A DNA stretch of 34,956 bases from Thalassotalea sp. (GTDB lineage Bacteria > Pseudomonadota > Gammaproteobacteria > Enterobacterales > Alteromonadaceae). Shown here piece after piece: positions 1 to 9,603 of this stretch. Positions within the stretch are counted from its first letter, which is position 1; each line of letters starts with the position of its first letter. The position numbers and the translations under genes were made by a program. The stretch is from NCBI GenBank assembly GCA_029249355.1, contig JAQWHO010000070.1, forward strand, positions 1 through 34,956, given 5' to 3'. The notes beneath the pieces are model-generated. The model did not search any database. It worked only from the letters and a program-made list of their open reading frames with translations, and was not told the DNA's origin.

Positions 1-144
1 CGCCTTGAGCGAGAGCTTGAAGATGAGCATTTACGGAACCTGTTACTCAATGAAGTGGTTAATATTCTTGATGCTGAGCATGGAACTAGCCTCAGAAAAA
101 AGTATATGGCCAAGGAGCAAGAAGCATTCAAAAGCAAAAAATAG
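1..144 (+). CDS. C-terminal end of a protein of unknown function (truncated by window start)
   Basis: Frame 1 is open from base 1 (RLERELEDEHLRNLLLNEVVNILDAEHGTSLRKKYMAKEQEAFKSKK*) and stops at TAG 142-144. Confidence 0.55.
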   Translation, partial: RLERELEDEHLRNLLLNEVVNILDAEHGTSLRKKYMAKEQEAFKSKK

Positions 145-185
145 TTAGCTTAGAACGTGCTTGCATGCTCCTGTAAATAAATTTA

Positions 186-1826
186 TTAAAGATCTTTATT
201 AAAAGCTTCTAATGCTTCGAATTTATTACGGAGTTTCAAAAAACGTTTGTAGGATTCACTTTCTGGTGAGAGATGAGTAAATTGTCTAATTAATATTCTA
301 GCTTGTTTAAAGTCTTCTATTCTTTTTGGATCGGCTTCAAATGAGACCAGCAGCACTTGAAGTAAATTAAGCTTAACACCAAGGTGATTAGGAAAGTGAT
401 ACAAGGCCTGATTTAGTTTATCAATAGACAATGTGTAATGATTTGCTTTATATAAACTAACACCTATTTCTAGAGCATTTTGTGCCGCTACTTTATCTTT
501 TTCACTGATCGGTCTATCTGATAAATCAACAACTTGAGAAAGTATCTCCATGTTATCAGGATGTGCTTGTGATAAATTATCAAGCAAAGTTTCAGCTTTA
601 CCTCTACGTTTTAGTGCTATTAACGATTTAGCAATACTAAAGGTGCCGTCAATACTAATTTCATTTTTATACCTATCGAGAAGTCTTTCGGCATCTTTTA
701 AGGTGCTATATGAAATAGAATTTTCATTTGCGTTGCTATGAAGTCTTGCTGTTAAAAATTGCGCAATGACTTTTAATTCATTAGCGGGGAAATCCCTCAC
801 CATATTGCCAAGAACTTCAAAGGCTTTATTGTTTAACTTTCTAATTTCAAATTGATTGAGATTATCGGAATTCTCTATTAATGCTTCAGCAAAGTTAATC
901 GCGTTCTCGGGTTTTTTATGAATAGAATGGTAAGCGAGATCATTCGTTTTAGATAAGGCACTTGTAGCTTTATCTAATTTATTATTGTTTAAACAAAGTT
1001 GTGCATATTGTCTTAATCGCGTGACTGACCTCGGTGAAACTAATAAAGCTTTTTCTAAAGTCTCTTCTGCTTTTTCAATATCATTATTAAATTGATATGT
1101 TTTAGAAAGCCAATCGTAAGCCGTCAAATAGAAAGGGTTGTCGTCGATTACAGCTTGAAAATAGCGTTCAGCGCTATAATAATCAGTTTCTATAATGGCT
1201 ATTTTACCTAACCCAATTGCGGCCCATTGGCAGTTCTGAGTTCCTAAATATGCGGTGTATATTTTTTTGGCTTTATCATATTCTTTTAATTCAAAATGTT
1301 GTCGTGATTTGATGCCAAGACATTCATGTTTATAAGAAGAGTTATTATGTATTTGCTGTTTGCATAGCTCTATAACTTGTTGATGATTGTTTGCATCCAT
1401 AGCCGCATATATATTACGCATTGCATTATTTTTGTCGAAGCAGCGCGTTAGTCTAATGGTTAAATCTTTATGTGTATAAGGTTTGGTAATGTACTCATTT
1501 GGTTTGTGTTCAAGAGCCGCCAGTACCATGGCCTGAGAGACTTCAGCAGTTATCATAATGATAATACAATTACGCGAAAGGTTACCTTTAGCACGTAATT
1601 CTTCTAAAATTTGCTGACCGTTTTTTTTGTTATCACCAAGATCGTATCCTAATAAAATAACATCAAACTTTGTCGACTCACATAAAGCGAATAAATCAGG
1701 AGCATGAGAACAAGTATCGACACTTAAAACACCAAGACTATAGGCAAATATTTTTAGGTTATCACGTGACTGTTTAATGTGATCGACAATAAGAAAGCGT
1801 TTGTTGCCGTAATCTATGTTGCTCAT
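186..1826 (-). CDS. Response-regulator receiver domain plus TPR-repeat protein (receiver appears degenerate)
   Basis: 546 aa ORF; N-terminal receiver fold (RFLIVDH..., DVILLGYDLGD, IIIMITAE, YITKPYT) followed by TPR-like helices (YYSAERYFQAVIDDNPFYLTAYDWLSKTYQ). Confidence 0.85.
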   Translation of the reverse strand: MSNIDYGNKRFLIVDHIKQSRDNLKIFAYSLGVLSVDTCSHAPDLFALCESTKFDVILLGYDLGDNKKNGQQILEELRAKGNLSRNCIIIMITAEVSQAMVLAALEHKPNEYITKPYTHKDLTIRLTRCFDKNNAMRNIYAAMDANNHQQVIELCKQQIHNNSSYKHECLGIKSRQHFELKEYDKAKKIYTAYLGTQNCQWAAIGLGKIAIIETDYYSAERYFQAVIDDNPFYLTAYDWLSKTYQFNNDIEKAEETLEKALLVSPRSVTRLRQYAQLCLNNNKLDKATSALSKTNDLAYHSIHKKPENAINFAEALIENSDNLNQFEIRKLNNKAFEVLGNMVRDFPANELKVIAQFLTARLHSNANENSISYSTLKDAERLLDRYKNEISIDGTFSIAKSLIALKRRGKAETLLDNLSQAHPDNMEILSQVVDLSDRPISEKDKVAAQNALEIGVSLYKANHYTLSIDKLNQALYHFPNHLGVKLNLLQVLLVSFEADPKRIEDFKQARILIRQFTHLSPESESYKRFLKLRNKFEALEAFNKDL

Positions 1827-2071
1827 GTATTCCCTTTACGATGAATGACAACATTGCTTTTAACGGAATTTTGCATTTTTGTCTAGTGTTCTTAAACGGT
1901 TAGATAAAAATATCCTAAATGACGCTGAGATAAGATATATGTTTATAAATTGCTAATTGTTGTTTTTATTACTTAATTATAAGAAAACAATACTGGAAAA
2001 TATTGATATATCAGCAAACAAGTATAAAATTAAAGGATCGTGGTGTTAAAACATATAAGAATTTCTGCCTA

Positions 2072-2755
2072 ATGAAAAAAATCCTTATCATTGAAGATGA
2101 TAATTTGGTTTCCTTTACATTAAAGGCTCAATTGGAAAATCGAGGTTTTGAAGTAACTCAAGTTTTTAATGGTTCTGCAGCTGTTAGAAAAGTTATTAAT
2201 GTGAACCCTGATGTTATTTTGCTAGACATCGGTCTACCTGATAAAAACGGATATGATATTTGTAAAGAACTTAGGCAGTTCTATGAAGGAGGTATAATTT
2301 TTTTAACGGCTTCTGAATCCGTTGAGGCTGAAGTGACTTCTTTTGGCTTAGGGGCCGATGACTTTGTTGTTAAAGGTGCTCCTTTTGAAGTGTTATATCA
2401 GAGGATAAAGCGACTGGGTGTAAGACCACAGCAAATTGATGTTAATCAAGCCATACTGTTTGATGATATTGAATTTCAACCTAACAATTCAGATTGTTTT
2501 TATAAGAGCAAGGCAATAGGGCTGACTCAAGAAGAATATGAGTTGTTTTATTTTATTGCGACAAAGCGCGGACAAGTGGTTTCTCGTCAAATGATTTTGA
2601 AAGTATTAAAAGGAGCTGACTATAATGGCATTGATCGTTCTATTGACATTAAAGTGGCACGTATTCGTAGCAAATTAAAAAAAATAGGCTTGCCGAGCCA
2701 GATAATTCAATCAATACGCTCCAAGGGTTACCAGTTCATTTATCCTGTTCAATAA
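2072..2755 (+). CDS. Orphan OmpR/PhoB-type winged-helix response regulator
   Basis: MKKILIIEDDN start; DVILLDIGLPD phosphoacceptor, FLTAS, VVKG; C-terminal winged helix (LTQEEYELFYFIATKRGQVVSRQMIL...RSIDIKVARIRSKL...IRSKGYQF). ATG at 2072 preferred over the TTG at 2003 in the ORF track. Confidence 0.88.
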   Translation: MKKILIIEDDNLVSFTLKAQLENRGFEVTQVFNGSAAVRKVINVNPDVILLDIGLPDKNGYDICKELRQFYEGGIIFLTASESVEAEVTSFGLGADDFVVKGAPFEVLYQRIKRLGVRPQQIDVNQAILFDDIEFQPNNSDCFYKSKAIGLTQEEYELFYFIATKRGQVVSRQMILKVLKGADYNGIDRSIDIKVARIRSKLKKIGLPSQIIQSIRSKGYQFIYPVQ

Positions 2756-2831
2756 ATTGCAGTTAAATACACTATACTGTATTCTTCACCGCCGCTGAAA
2801 ATCAACCGATTTAACATCTAAGAGAACCAAC

Positions 2832-4232
2832 ATGAGCTTTTCCTCGTTAGCTTTATCAAGCAAAATTTTGTCTGCAATTGCGAAAAAAGGCTATAAAGAG
2901 CCATCTCCTATTCAAGCCCAGGCAATTCCGGCTGTTCTTTCTGGAAAAGATGTTATGGCAGCTGCACAGACAGGTACAGGAAAAACCGCGGGCTTTACGT
3001 TACCTATTCTTGAGTTATTATTAAAAGGACAAAAAGCAAAACCTAACCATGCACGTGTTTTAGTGTTAACCCCCACTAGAGAGTTAGCCGCGCAAGTTGG
3101 AGAAAGTGTTGCAACTTATGGTGCAGAGTTACCATTAACTTCAGCGATAGTATTTGGTGGTGTAAAAATTAATCCGCAAATGATGCGATTAAGAAAAGGG
3201 GTCGATATTTTAGTTGCAACCCCTGGTCGCTTAATGGATTTATATAATCAAAACGCGGTAAAGTTTTCACAAATTGAAGTTTTAGTACTAGATGAAGCCG
3301 ATAGAATGCTCGATATGGGCTTTATCCGTGACATTAAAAAAATTATCGCGTTATTGCCAAAACAACGACAAAATTTATTATTTTCAGCAACCTTTTCTCC
3401 CGATATCAGAGCGCTTGCGAAAGGTTTAGTACATAGCCCGGTAGAAATTTCAATTAATCCAGAAACAACAACGGCTGAAACCGTTCAACAAACGATTATT
3501 CCTACCGATAAAAAGAAGAAATCGAAACTAGTTAGTCATTTAATCAAAGAGAATAATTGGCAGCAAGTGCTTATTTTTACTCGAACAAAACATGGCGCCA
3601 ATAAGCTAACCAAGGACTTAGAATCACAAGGTATTCATGCAGCGGCTATTCATGGCAATAAAAGCCAAGGAGCAAGAACGAAAGCGTTAGCCAATTTTAA
3701 AACAGGCGAGGTTAGAGTTTTAGTGGCAACGGATATTGCAGCCCGTGGTTTAGATATTGACCAATTACCGCAAGTGGTTAACTTTGAATTGCCTAATGTG
3801 CCAGAAGATTATGTTCATCGTATTGGTAGAACAGGACGCGCGGGAGCAAAAGGCCACGCGGTTTCACTAGTTTGCTCAGATGAGATTAATGAATTACAAG
3901 ATATCGAACATGTTATTCAGCAGCATTTAGAAAGAAAAATTGAAGCGGGCTTTGAACCTTTTAATGCGTTGCCTGATTCTCGGGCGATAAAACCACTAAA
4001 ATCAGGTAGACCGCAAAAAATTAAGAAAAAGAAAGTTGAGCATAAAGACGGACAACGTTCTGGTGATAACGCTAAAGGTCATAAACCTAAAAGTAAAAAC
4101 CCAAGGCACACTGACACTAATAAGTTGGGGAATAGCAGCGCAAAATCAGGGAGAAGAAAACCTAACCCTGCAGCGAACTCAAATAAGAAAAAGCAAAGCC
4201 AGTCGGCTGACCCATATAGCGCTACGCGATAG
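2832..4232 (+). CDS. rhlE: DEAD-box ATP-dependent RNA helicase, RhlE type
   Basis: Q motif, [53 protein letters not shown]; basic low-complexity C-tail. Confidence 0.92.
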   Translation: MSFSSLALSSKILSAIAKKGYKEPSPIQAQAIPAVLSGKDVMAAAQTGTGKTAGFTLPILELLLKGQKAKPNHARVLVLTPTRELAAQVGESVATYGAELPLTSAIVFGGVKINPQMMRLRKGVDILVATPGRLMDLYNQNAVKFSQIEVLVLDEADRMLDMGFIRDIKKIIALLPKQRQNLLFSATFSPDIRALAKGLVHSPVEISINPETTTAETVQQTIIPTDKKKKSKLVSHLIKENNWQQVLIFTRTKHGANKLTKDLESQGIHAAAIHGNKSQGARTKALANFKTGEVRVLVATDIAARGLDIDQLPQVVNFELPNVPEDYVHRIGRTGRAGAKGHAVSLVCSDEINELQDIEHVIQQHLERKIEAGFEPFNALPDSRAIKPLKSGRPQKIKKKKVEHKDGQRSGDNAKGHKPKSKNPRHTDTNKLGNSSAKSGRRKPNPAANSNKKKQSQSADPYSATR

Positions 4233-4281
4233 TCGGTTAAATATTTAAAAAATCGAAACTTTGAGCGAGAAAAATATTTAA

Positions 4282-4318
4282 AGGGTAAGTAAATTATGCC
4301 GATTTATTTACCCTAATT
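4282..4318. terminator. Bidirectional hairpin terminator between convergent rhlE and yaiI-type genes
   Basis: AGGGTAAGTAAAT (4282-4294) / ATTTATTTACCCT (4302-4314), 13-bp stem with one G-T pair, followed by AATTTT. Confidence 0.6.
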
Positions 4319-4326
4319 TTATTAAC

Positions 4327-4776
4327 TTATTTTTTCTTGATTAACCATCGGTCTAAATTATTAGCAAATGTTTGACGATCATTTTGACTGATAGGCGGTA
4401 CTCCACCTGTTTCAATTCCGCTTGAACGAAGTGTATCCATAAAGTCTCGCATATTAAGTCGTTGCTTTATGTTACTTGCCGTATAAAGTTCACCTCTAGG
4501 GTTTAGCGCAATACAGCCTTTTTCTACAACTTCTGCAGCTAATGGAATATCGGCGGTGATCACTAAATCACCTTTCTCCGCTCTTTTAACAATTTCATCG
4601 TCGGCGACATCAAATCCCGTACTCACTTGAACAAAACTGATCACTTTTGACGGTGGCGTTTTTAAATAGTGATTGGCCAATAAAGTCGTTGGCGTATTCG
4701 TTCGCTCGGCCGCTCGAAAAATAATTTCTTTGATCACCACTGGACATGCATCAGCATCAACCCAAATTTTCATCAT
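4327..4776 (-). CDS. YaiI/YqxD (UPF0178) family protein
   Basis: 149 aa; [25 protein letters not shown]...[56 protein letters not shown]. Confidence 0.9.
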   Translation of the reverse strand: MMKIWVDADACPVVIKEIIFRAAERTNTPTTLLANHYLKTPPSKVISFVQVSTGFDVADDEIVKRAEKGDLVITADIPLAAEVVEKGCIALNPRGELYTASNIKQRLNMRDFMDTLRSSGIETGGVPPISQNDRQTFANNLDRWLIKKK

Positions 4777-4784
4777 ATTTCCCT

Positions 4785-7181
4785 TTAATCCACACTAAAT
4801 GTAATGCGAGGTTGTGCTTTTTTCGCAGAATCAATTTGCGGTGTACAAAGTAATAATCGTGAGCTGGAAATTTTATATTCATCGACAATGTGGTGCTTAA
4901 AATTCTCAACACGTTTTAAAGACAGTTGGTGTAAGTCTTCAATAACGTTTTTATCGGTAATTTTATTTCCTACACTCAAACCAGCATCTGCTGGGGTTGA
5001 AATAGCACATAATGTCACTTGAGTATCGGGCTTATCTTTAAGTAATAAAGCAAATTGTTTTATAAACGTTTGTTGGTCTTCTGAAATGTCAGCATGTGTT
5101 GGGGCATAAGGTAAGTCGTTAAAGCGCACTTTAAGCAACATTTTTCCTGCGCTCATGGCAACACTCACAACATTGGCATATGGGATAAAGGTAGTCATTA
5201 AATAGTCTTTAGCGGCCATCATCGTCGCTTGTTTAACTAATAATGTCATAAAGCCAGAATGCCCAAATGATGGGTCATTGGTATTGCCCGATAAAGGCAG
5301 TGATAAATCTACATTGCCTTGGCTATCTTTAAGCATGCCTAAAGCGACAGAAAATGGGATTGCTGTATGGTCTTTAAGCGAGCCAGCTTCATGATCATCG
5401 GCGGCAGTAAAATCAATACCACGTAATAATATGTTAGATTTCCCTGAAATATTATCGCCAGTTAATTTCGCATCGATGCTGAAATCTAACTGACCTGTTT
5501 TTATTTCATAATTTAATGCTTGTTTAATATAAGACGATACTGCCGGTAAGCTCACTTCTGTAATGCCACCCTTTATCGCATAGTATGATTTTTTAACAAA
5601 AGGTTGCAGAACACCATCGAAATTAAAATGAGCGTATCTATTATTCTTCCCGCGCAGTTTCAATAAACTTTCTAGCTCAGGATTACGGCTGTCTAATTGG
5701 CTAAATTGCAATTCTTCTACGGTAAATGTTTGTTGGAATGTCGGCTGAACACTTTTGTCTTGAAAGTTAATTATGGCGTTATTCGTTATATGAAAGTCAT
5801 TTAAACTGAATTGAAATTTAGGTTTAGTGCTGGTTTCAGTCGTTTTAACTTCTTCAACTTTAGCCGTTTCAGTTTTCGTGGCACTTTCTTTACTTTTAAT
5901 ACTATTTAATGGTGCGAAGCTTGTTAGTATTTTTTCAGCGTTAATATGTGTATCTATAATAAGATCAGACAACGATACCATATTAACATCAGCGGCTTGT
6001 TCAGAGATCATGACGTTATTAAACAATAACTGACTAAACTGGGTGAAAGCAGGTAAATCACTTTGGCTATCATGAGAAATAGTTGTTTGATCAATCAGCA
6101 CCTCATCAAGTGTGATGGTTGGTAAACCTTCAATCGCGTTAATATCAATTTGATTCACATTAAGGTTTGCGATTGAAGCAATCACTAAGTTTGATTGCTC
6201 TGCATTGGTTACAGTGATATTCGTTACGCTAAGTTCTCCTTTACCCAATATTTCCGGCGCAGTGTCGGCGAGTAAAGAAATATCAACCTGTGAAAACTGA
6301 GTTAACGACTCCTCGACAGAGAGTTGAATCTTGTCATATTCTGCAGAAAGTTTAGCCAGTGATAATTCGGTATCAGCTAACAAAATTTGCGTATTAGCTT
6401 CATTGAGTAATAACTTTTGGTTACTTTTTAAGGTAACCAAGCCAGCTAACTCGCGTATGTTTTCAGGAAGCCAAGGTTGAACGATAGCTAAATCGAATTG
6501 CTTAATATCAAGGTTACTTTCAATTTCACCTTGGCCATTAATTAAGTTCGCCTCAGCCGCAAACTGAAATTTTGACTCTTCTATGGTTAATTCGGTTGAG
6601 ATATTAGCAGATTGAGAATGTTCGTCTGCAAGTAAGTTATTTATCGTTAATGCATTGATTGCAATTGAGAGGTCGCTATTATTGATAGACAAATCTAACT
6701 GGCTATCATTTATTGATAAAAGTGGCATCACCAAGTAATACGGTTTTTTATTTTCTGACTCTGTCGTTGGTTCTTCTGGTTTTTCAGTCGCTGGTTGTTG
6801 AGGTGATTTCGGTATGGCTACGCCTGCGACGATGATACCGTCATCATTAATCGCAACCTGTCCGTTAATACCTTCTGCAATAATTGATTTAATATGTAAT
6901 TCTTGAAAGATCAATTGCAATAAATTCATTTCAACGGTTAATTTATCAATCGAAAAAACAGTCTTATTCGCTTTTTCTAAAACGAAATCATCAATCTTTA
7001 CTTGTGAAATAAAAGGGTTATAACGTACGGAACTGCTTTCGTTTAAATTTAAGCCATAATCTGCAATGTTTTTCTCAATAAAATGGCTACTGATCATTGG
7101 GGAAATTATCCAAATAAGCAGATAGAGAAAAAAGAAAAAAGCCGCAAGAACTTTAAGCGTAATGAAGGTGATTCTTTTCAT
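4785..7181 (-). CDS. DUF748 (AsmA-like) large envelope protein
   Basis: 798 aa; N-terminal TM segment; [89 protein letters not shown], typical of DUF748. Confidence 0.82.
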   Translation of the reverse strand: MKRITFITLKVLAAFFFFLYLLIWIISPMISSHFIEKNIADYGLNLNESSSVRYNPFISQVKIDDFVLEKANKTVFSIDKLTVEMNLLQLIFQELHIKSIIAEGINGQVAINDDGIIVAGVAIPKSPQQPATEKPEEPTTESENKKPYYLVMPLLSINDSQLDLSINNSDLSIAINALTINNLLADEHSQSANISTELTIEESKFQFAAEANLINGQGEIESNLDIKQFDLAIVQPWLPENIRELAGLVTLKSNQKLLLNEANTQILLADTELSLAKLSAEYDKIQLSVEESLTQFSQVDISLLADTAPEILGKGELSVTNITVTNAEQSNLVIASIANLNVNQIDINAIEGLPTITLDEVLIDQTTISHDSQSDLPAFTQFSQLLFNNVMISEQAADVNMVSLSDLIIDTHINAEKILTSFAPLNSIKSKESATKTETAKVEEVKTTETSTKPKFQFSLNDFHITNNAIINFQDKSVQPTFQQTFTVEELQFSQLDSRNPELESLLKLRGKNNRYAHFNFDGVLQPFVKKSYYAIKGGITEVSLPAVSSYIKQALNYEIKTGQLDFSIDAKLTGDNISGKSNILLRGIDFTAADDHEAGSLKDHTAIPFSVALGMLKDSQGNVDLSLPLSGNTNDPSFGHSGFMTLLVKQATMMAAKDYLMTTFIPYANVVSVAMSAGKMLLKVRFNDLPYAPTHADISEDQQTFIKQFALLLKDKPDTQVTLCAISTPADAGLSVGNKITDKNVIEDLHQLSLKRVENFKHHIVDEYKISSSRLLLCTPQIDSAKKAQPRITFSVD

Positions 7182-7383
7182 TGATGATTCCGAATTGTTT
7201 CAAGTGCACGGTATTGGTGCGCAAAGGGTTTTGAATATCTGATTATATTTGTTAGTTTACTCTAAATGTCATTGATTTATCTAGCTGATATCGCGATACA
7301 CATTTAATAAAAATTCTGGAATAGTTTGTGCTGTGCGTATTCATAAGCACTATTTTACATGATTAACTTAAAGAGAAAATATA

Positions 7384-7860
7384 ATGAATAAACCACAACG
7401 CGATATCACTTTACGATTTTTGGCTGAGCCTCAAGATGTAAACTTTGGCGGTAAAGTTCATGGTGGCGCTGTGATGAAATGGATCGATTTAGCGGCTTAT
7501 GCCTGTGCCGCTGGTTGGAGTGGTAGATACTGTGTCACCGCATATGCTGGGGGAATTCGTTTCGTTTCACCTATTCATGTTGGTAGTTTAGTTGAAGTGG
7601 AAGCAAAAGTTATTTATACCGGTAATTCTTCAATGCATATTGCACTAGAGGTAAACGCTTGTGATCCAAAATCATTAAACCGAAGAAAAACAACGCATTG
7701 TATTGTTATTATGGTTGCGGTTGACGAACATGGTCAGAAAATAGAAATACCAGAATGGATCCCAGAAAGTGCAGCTGATATAAAACAACATGAGTCGGCA
7801 AAAAAATTGATGGAAATGCGCAAACAAATCGGCGAAGAGATGCAAATTTTTGTAGAATAA
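7384..7860 (+). CDS. Acyl-CoA thioesterase, hotdog fold (YciA-like)
   Basis: 158 aa; LRFLAEPQDVNFGGKVHGGAVMKWIDLAAYACAAGWSGRYCVTAYAGGIRFVSPIHVGSLVEVEAKVIYTGNSSM. Confidence 0.88.
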   Translation: MNKPQRDITLRFLAEPQDVNFGGKVHGGAVMKWIDLAAYACAAGWSGRYCVTAYAGGIRFVSPIHVGSLVEVEAKVIYTGNSSMHIALEVNACDPKSLNRRKTTHCIVIMVAVDEHGQKIEIPEWIPESAADIKQHESAKKLMEMRKQIGEEMQIFVE

Positions 7861-7894
7861 GCGTTGAGTTTTTCAGCCACTTTAGGAAAGTCCG

Positions 7895-8302
7895 ATGGCA
7901 CAGGCGATAGATAAAAATCAAATTGAAAGTATTTTAAAATATGACGATGAACAGCGTGCGAAATATTTTCTCAAAGAAGTTGTCGAAAATCACCAAATTT
8001 GGATTTTAAAAGATGAACATGGTTGCGTGATGCTCACTACTGAAGATGAAGACTGTATTCCTGTTTGGCCAAATGAAGAGTTTGCTGCTGCATGGATAAC
8101 CCAAGAATGGCAACATTGCCAAGCGGAAGCTATATCACTTAATAAATGGTTTAGTCGTTGGTCTCATGGTTTAGCTGATGACGAATTAGCGATTGTTGTT
8201 TTTCCTAATCAGGACGATCAGGGGCTAGTCTTCTATCCAGATGAACTTGAAGATGAGTTAAAAACACAGCAAAAAAAGCAAATCAAGCAAGGGTCAAGAT
8301 AA
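7895..8302 (+). CDS. DUF2750-like protein
   Basis: 135 aa; Y..F.KEVVENHQIWILKDEHGCVMLTTEDEDCIPVWPNEEFAAAWI...LADDELAIVVFP. Confidence 0.75.
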   Translation: MAQAIDKNQIESILKYDDEQRAKYFLKEVVENHQIWILKDEHGCVMLTTEDEDCIPVWPNEEFAAAWITQEWQHCQAEAISLNKWFSRWSHGLADDELAIVVFPNQDDQGLVFYPDELEDELKTQQKKQIKQGSR

Positions 8303-8306
8303 GAGT

Positions 8307-9566
8307 ATGAAATTTTCTGACTTTGCTTTAAATAAAGCTTTAACTGACGCTGTTAAAGCATTGGGTTATAACAATCCTACTCCTATTCAAGAAAAAGCTA
8401 TTCCGGCAATATTAGCCAAAAAAGACATTATGGCCGGTGCGCAAACCGGTACTGGTAAAACAGCGGCATTTGCTTTACCTATTTTGCAGTTACTTAGCGA
8501 AAACATACTTGAGCATCGTCCTGTTCGTGCTTTGGTATTAACGCCTACGCGAGAACTTGCTCAGCAAGTGTATAAAAGCTTTGTTGGTTATGCTGAAAAT
8601 ACCCAGCTGAATATTGCCGTTGCTTATGGTGGCGTCAGTATTAATCCACAAATTGAAGCGCTAAACAAAGGTGCTGACGTATTGGTAGCTACGCCGGGTA
8701 GACTGCTAGATCACATCATTAATGGTTCTGTCGCGCTAACAGAGCTTGAGTGTTTAGTGTTTGATGAAGCGGATCGTATGCTTGATTTAGGCTTTAAAGA
8801 TGAAATTGACCGAATTTTAAATCGTCTACCGTTAAAGCGACAAACGTTATTATTTTCAGCAACTTTTGATGATGCGATATATAAACTCAGCAAAAACTTA
8901 CTTACCGACCCTGAACGCATTGAAATTGGTGAGAGAAATCAAGCGGCAGCCAAGGTTGAACAAGTTGTTTACACTGTAGATTTAGATCGAAAGCGCGAAT
9001 TAACGTCTTTTTTAATTGGTTCGAAGAATTGGCAACAAGTATTAATTTTTACTCGTACAAAACAAGGTGCTGATGCGCTAGCTAAAGAAATGTGTAAAGA
9101 CGGCATAAAAACACAATCTATTCATGGTGATAAATCTCAAGGAGCAAGAGAGCGTGCTTTAGCCGAGTTTAAAGAGGGAAAAACCAGAGCGTTGGTGGCT
9201 ACTGATGTTGCTGCTCGAGGGATTGATATTCATAACTTAAATGTCGTGATTAATTATGAATTGCCTTATGTTGCTGAAGACTATATTCATCGAATCGGTC
9301 GCACGGGTAGAGCAGGTAAAGAAGGTCTCGCTATTTCATTAATGGCGCCGAGTGAAGAGTGGTTGTTAAAAGCCGTTGAAGAAGTGCTTGATACGCGTTT
9401 ATTACAGCAATGGTTGCCCGGCTATGAGCCCGATCTAACGAAAACTGAAGCGGTGATGAAAAATATCAGCAAAGGCAAAGAAAAACAACGCGCAAGAAAG
9501 AAGGCGTTTGGTGATCAGTCATCAGATAAAAAAGGGCAGAAAAAGCGCAATTTTCAACGTAGATGA
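8307..9566 (+). CDS. rhlE: DEAD-box ATP-dependent RNA helicase, RhlE type (second copy in window)
   Basis: [56 protein letters not shown]. Confidence 0.92.
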   Translation: MKFSDFALNKALTDAVKALGYNNPTPIQEKAIPAILAKKDIMAGAQTGTGKTAAFALPILQLLSENILEHRPVRALVLTPTRELAQQVYKSFVGYAENTQLNIAVAYGGVSINPQIEALNKGADVLVATPGRLLDHIINGSVALTELECLVFDEADRMLDLGFKDEIDRILNRLPLKRQTLLFSATFDDAIYKLSKNLLTDPERIEIGERNQAAAKVEQVVYTVDLDRKRELTSFLIGSKNWQQVLIFTRTKQGADALAKEMCKDGIKTQSIHGDKSQGARERALAEFKEGKTRALVATDVAARGIDIHNLNVVINYELPYVAEDYIHRIGRTGRAGKEGLAISLMAPSEEWLLKAVEEVLDTRLLQQWLPGYEPDLTKTEAVMKNISKGKEKQRARKKAFGDQSSDKKGQKKRNFQRR

Positions 9567-9603
9567 CACGTATTAAATTGATAAAATAAAAATAGGAATA
9601 CAT

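Noticed and set aside
2003-2071. Upstream TTG-initiated extension of the OmpR-type regulator
   Set aside because: The ATG at 2072 gives the canonical MKKILIIEDDN receiver N-terminus; the extension has no domain character.
4036-4248. 70-aa ORF overlapping the 3' end of the first rhlE gene
   Set aside because: Out-of-frame shadow of the low-complexity basic tail of the helicase.
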